The notes beneath the pieces were generated by a model. It was not told the origin of the DNA and did not search any database. It saw nothing but the letters and a program-made list of their open reading frames with translations. DNA of 64,000 bases, taken from contig CASIBO010000005.1 of assembly GCA_949372755.1 (NCBI GenBank), positions 62,001 through 126,000 on the forward strand, read 5' to 3'. How positions within the stretch are numbered: position 1 is the first letter of the stretch; every line of letters begins with the position of its first letter. Position numbers and translations under genes: made by a program. The DNA comes from UBA9926 sp018645765. GTDB taxonomy: Bacteria > Pseudomonadota > Gammaproteobacteria > Pseudomonadales > Azotimanducaceae. Positions 60,853 to 64,000 of the stretch are shown one piece after another.

Positions 60853-63726
60853 TTAACTCCTGGATTGAATCGTTTCAATTTCAGCGAACTCACCGTTTAA
60901 AGCCAGTGAGACCAAAGCATCCTGCTGCGCCTGATGCAGACCCATATTGCCGGCCGCTGCCGCCGCAGATGCCGCCCTGCCGGCGTACTTGAGATGTAGT
61001 TCTGCGACGTGATTTTGCAATGCGCGCCGAATATGGTGCTGGCTGCTGTACCAGGCACCCTGATTCATCGGCTCCTCTTGGCACCAAATGGCTTCCCTAA
61101 CATTGACAAAATCCAAGAGCGCCACGCCCAAAGCATCTTGCGGAAATGGATACAGCTGTTCAATACGAATAATTGCGACATGATCAAGGTTCAGCCGATC
61201 GCGCTCATTCTTTAAGTCATAATAAACTTTGCCACTGCACAAAATTAAACGGGTCACTCGCTCGTAGTTTATGGCGGGTAACACCTCAGCAATGACCGTC
61301 TCAAAAGTACCCTCGGTTAGGGCCGTCAGACTGGATACCGCCTCCGGATGGCGGAGCAAACTTTTTGGCGTTAAGACGATGAGCGGCTTTTTAGCTTGCC
61401 GGAGCATCTGCCGCCGCAGCAAATGATAAATCTGTGCGGGCGTGGTCGGAACACAGACTTGAATATTGTGTTCTGCGGAAAGTTGTAAGTAGCGTTCTAG
61501 CCGCGCTGACGAGTGCTCTGGACCTGCGCCTTCATACCCGTGCGGTAACAACAGCGTCAACCCGGAGAGACGCGCCCACTTGTGCTCGCCACTGGTTATA
61601 AATTGATCAATCACCACTTGGGCGCCGTTGGCAAAATCCCCAAACTGCGCTTCCCAGATGACGAGCGTTTTCGGACTGGTCTGGGAATACCCATATTCAA
61701 AAGCAAGCACCGCTTCCTCTGATAAAAACGAGTCGTACAAGGCGAAATTGCCAGACAAACCAATCGACCCAATCGGCAGAATGGCCGCATCGGTCAGCTG
61801 GTCGTGCAACACGGCATGGCGGTGGGCAAAGGTTCCGCGCCCCACGTCTTGACCCGTTAGGCGAACATTATGGCCTTCGCTCAAGAGCGTGGCATAGGCC
61901 ATCATCTCTGCAAATCCCCAGTTGCAGGCCAGCTCCCCTGCCCCCATTAAGGCTCGGTCCTTGAGAATTTTATCGACCTGGCGGTGCACCGTAACCGAGC
62001 TCGAAAGATCATCGATCGCGGCGGAGAGCGCTTTGAATTGCGCACTATCAAATCGAGTATCAACCGGAGTATCCCAATCTCGACCTAAGTAGGGCGTCCA
62101 GTCAACATACAAACTCGCATTCGGCTCTTTGAGGTAATCCCAAGCGACCGCATTGCCTTCATCTAAAGCGTCTCGGTAAGCAATAATTCGGCGCTCGTAT
62201 TCCGCTAATTCAATGGCGCCCTCGTGAATCAGCTTTTGTGAAAATTGCGCGAGCGTCGTCGGATGCGCGCGGATTGTTTCGTACATTTTTGGCTGAGTGA
62301 TTGCCGGCTCATCGCCTTCGTTATGCCCTCGACGTCGATAGCAAACGATATCAATAACGACATCCTTCTTAAACCGCATTCGATAGTCGAGCGCCATTTG
62401 AGACACAAACAAAACGGCAACTGGGTCATCACCGTTTACATGGAAGATTGGGGCTTGCACCATTTTTGCGACTTCGGTGCAATAACGCGCCGACCGAGCG
62501 TCCTCACGCTTACTGATGGTGTAGCCGATCTGATTATTAATAATAATGTGCAGCGTCCCACCCGTATAAAAGCCTCGGGTTTGAGACATTTGAAAGGTCT
62601 CCATGACAACGCCCTGACCTGCAAAGGCTGCATCACCATGAACGTTGATGGCAAGCACCTTGTCACCGACCGGGTCCCCGCGCCGATCCATTCTCGCGCG
62701 AACGGACCCTGCGATAACGGGTGCCGCGATCTCAAGATGGCTCGGATTAAATCCAAGGGCCAAGTGCATTTCACCACCGGGCGTCATCAGGTTAGAGGAG
62801 AACCCTTGATGATATTTAACATCGCCTGACCCTTCTGAGGGCTGATAGCGTCCTTCGAACTCATCAAACAGAGCTGCTGGATCTTTTCCAAGCAGATTAA
62901 CCAAAACGTTTAACCGTCCTCTGTGCGCCATACCGATCACAGTTTCAACGACACCCGATGACCCTGCTCGATGGATCAGTTCTGCCAAACAGCAGATAAA
63001 CGTTTCGGCGCCTTCAAGCCCAAACCGTTTGGTACCAGGATATTTTTTGCCCAGATAGAGCTCGAGCCCTTCGGCGGCAAGGATTCGATCGAGCAGCCGT
63101 CGCTTGGTGCCATGACCATAGTACGGCTTGGTCCGCGTGCTCTCCATGCGTTCCTGCACCCAGGACAATTCCTCTTGGTCGGAGATATGCATGTATTCGG
63201 CGCCAATGGATCCGCAGTAGGTTTCTTCCAGCGCTGCCACGATTTCGGACAGAGGCGCTTCAGACTCCCCCATAGCCAGCGAACCCACTTGGAAGCGCGT
63301 ATCTCGATCCGCATCCGACAAACCATGATATTCAAGTGTGAGGGACGGCACATCTTCTTTTGTTTCAAGGCCAAGCGGATCAAGATCAGCCCGCAAATGC
63401 CCTCGGCGACGGTACCCGTTGATCAACTCGCCGACGGCAAACTGCTTGCGCTCATGATTGGCTGAAATCGAAGACGCAGAAGCCGGTACCACCCGTGCTT
63501 GGTTTTTGGCTAAAAGGAGGAAATGGTCTCGCACTGTGGCGTGAGAGAGATCCTGGCTTGCAGCGCTAGGATCTACCTTAGGGAGCTGATCGAAGAAGGT
63601 GCGCCAAGCCCCTGGACAGCCCTCTGGGTTATCAAGGTAATCCTCGAATAGCGCTTCTACATAGGCGGCATTACTGCCAGAGATGTGCCCGCTTTGCCAC
63701 ATCGATTCCATGGAGCCTTTGGACAT
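60853..63726 (-). CDS. sucA: 2-oxoglutarate dehydrogenase E1
   Basis: 957 residues from ATG 63726; an in-frame TTG at 63747 would add seven residues. Thiamine diphosphate-dependent decarboxylase: GMAHRGRLNVLVNLLGK, GDAAFAGQGVVMETFQMS (ThDP motif), TLHIIINNQIGYT, then YGYSQTSPKTLVIWEAQFGDFANGAQ and the C-terminal EEPMNQGAWY. It commits 2-oxoglutarate to the TCA cycle. Follows sdhB after ~90 bases. Confidence 0.98.
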   Translation of the reverse strand: MSKGSMESMWQSGHISGSNAAYVEALFEDYLDNPEGCPGAWRTFFDQLPKVDPSAASQDLSHATVRDHFLLLAKNQARVVPASASSISANHERKQFAVGELINGYRRRGHLRADLDPLGLETKEDVPSLTLEYHGLSDADRDTRFQVGSLAMGESEAPLSEIVAALEETYCGSIGAEYMHISDQEELSWVQERMESTRTKPYYGHGTKRRLLDRILAAEGLELYLGKKYPGTKRFGLEGAETFICCLAELIHRAGSSGVVETVIGMAHRGRLNVLVNLLGKDPAALFDEFEGRYQPSEGSGDVKYHQGFSSNLMTPGGEMHLALGFNPSHLEIAAPVIAGSVRARMDRRGDPVGDKVLAINVHGDAAFAGQGVVMETFQMSQTRGFYTGGTLHIIINNQIGYTISKREDARSARYCTEVAKMVQAPIFHVNGDDPVAVLFVSQMALDYRMRFKKDVVIDIVCYRRRGHNEGDEPAITQPKMYETIRAHPTTLAQFSQKLIHEGAIELAEYERRIIAYRDALDEGNAVAWDYLKEPNASLYVDWTPYLGRDWDTPVDTRFDSAQFKALSAAIDDLSSSVTVHRQVDKILKDRALMGAGELACNWGFAEMMAYATLLSEGHNVRLTGQDVGRGTFAHRHAVLHDQLTDAAILPIGSIGLSGNFALYDSFLSEEAVLAFEYGYSQTSPKTLVIWEAQFGDFANGAQVVIDQFITSGEHKWARLSGLTLLLPHGYEGAGPEHSSARLERYLQLSAEHNIQVCVPTTPAQIYHLLRRQMLRQAKKPLIVLTPKSLLRHPEAVSSLTALTEGTFETVIAEVLPAINYERVTRLILCSGKVYYDLKNERDRLNLDHVAIIRIEQLYPFPQDALGVALLDFVNVREAIWCQEEPMNQGAWYSSQHHIRRALQNHVAELHLKYAGRAASAAAAAGNMGLHQAQQDALVSLALNGEFAEIETIQSRS

Positions 63727-63815
63727 ATTCGGCGACTCTGCTTTCAAAGCCGCCTATTGTAGCCAACCTCGCCGTCGATCGATATCTCTTCGCACAGAAA
63801 AATGACCAAATTTGA

Positions 63816-64000
63816 TTAAACTGCTCGTTCCATCAACATATTGCGAATATGACCGATGGCGCGGGTTGGGTTCAAGCCCTTGGGGCAAACACTCACGCAG
63901 TTCATGATGCCGCGACAGCGAAACACGCTGAAGGGGTCTTCAAGGTCACTCAGTCGCGCCTCGGTTGCTGTGTCACGACTATCGGCAATAAAGCGATAAG
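63816..64000 (-). CDS. sdhB: Succinate dehydrogenase iron-sulfur subunit, C-terminal part (cut by window end)
   Basis: About 61 residues are visible, ending NMLMERAV. The frame contains YRFIADSRD, then FRCRGIMNCVSVCPKGLNPTRAIGHIR, the cluster-ligand region of SdhB. The stop TAA is at 63816-63818. The gene continues beyond the window. Order sdhB-sucA is standard. Confidence 0.93.
   Translation of the reverse strand, partial: YRFIADSRDTATEARLSDLEDPFSVFRCRGIMNCVSVCPKGLNPTRAIGHIRNMLMERAV

Noticed and set aside
62245..62829. 194-residue frame on the + strand opposite sucA
   Set aside because: Entirely inside the conserved sucA gene on the other strand, with no ribosome binding site or recognisable motif; a shadow of biased codon use.

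Overview
The window is chromosomal DNA of a gammaproteobacterium. It is densely packed with core housekeeping genes whose order is close to that of Pseudomonas and related Pseudomonadales/Oceanospirillales: lon-hupB-ppiD, tig-clpP-clpX, asd-fimV-truA-trpF, folC-dedD-cvpA-purF and sdhB-sucA-sucB-lpd-sucC-sucD. Accessory genes (two acyl-CoA dehydrogenases, a TonB receptor, sulfite/nitrite reductase with its DUF934 partner, an M81 peptidase) fit an aerobic heterotroph, possibly marine. The exact genus cannot be read from the sequence. I see no phage, insertion sequence, CRISPR array, rRNA or integrase.

Layout. 0-8 kb: the end of an M81 (MlrC-like) gene, nfuA, metH, a DUF2970 membrane protein, an unlisted 39-residue membrane protein, then nsr-DUF934. 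8-17 kb: acuI-like reductase, sohB, SCP2 protein, dnaQ-rnhA-methyltransferase, mltD, ppiD, hupB. 17-25 kb: protein quality control (lon, clpX, clpP, tig) and tRNA-Leu. 25-31 kb: an accessory block with two acyl-CoA dehydrogenases, a GST and a frameshifted TonB receptor. It lies between tRNA-Leu and a tRNA-Pro/Arg/His cluster. 31.9-40 kb: lpxH, miaE, acnB and a TgpA-DUF58-MoxR module. 40-52 kb: one long leftward biosynthetic cluster (aroC, asd, fimV, truA, trpF, trpB, trpA, folC, dedD, cvpA, purF). 52-56 kb: folE, DUF4892, sixA, htpG. 56-64 kb: the TCA operon sdhB(partial)-sucA-sucB-lpd-sucC-sucD.

No obviously new multi-gene system is present. The most interesting points are a well-supported unlisted small membrane protein (5725-5844); a fimV gene cut by an in-frame TAG inside a short tandem repeat, where removing 15 bases restores the frame; a tRNA-His with an extra base in its acceptor stem; a TonB receptor with a one-site frameshift; and a 6.4-kb accessory block separating tRNA-His from tRNA-Leu. 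accD is missing between trpA and folC, and hupB starts with TTG behind a near-consensus promoter. Several of these lesions could be real decay or sequence errors, and I flag that ambiguity where it applies.
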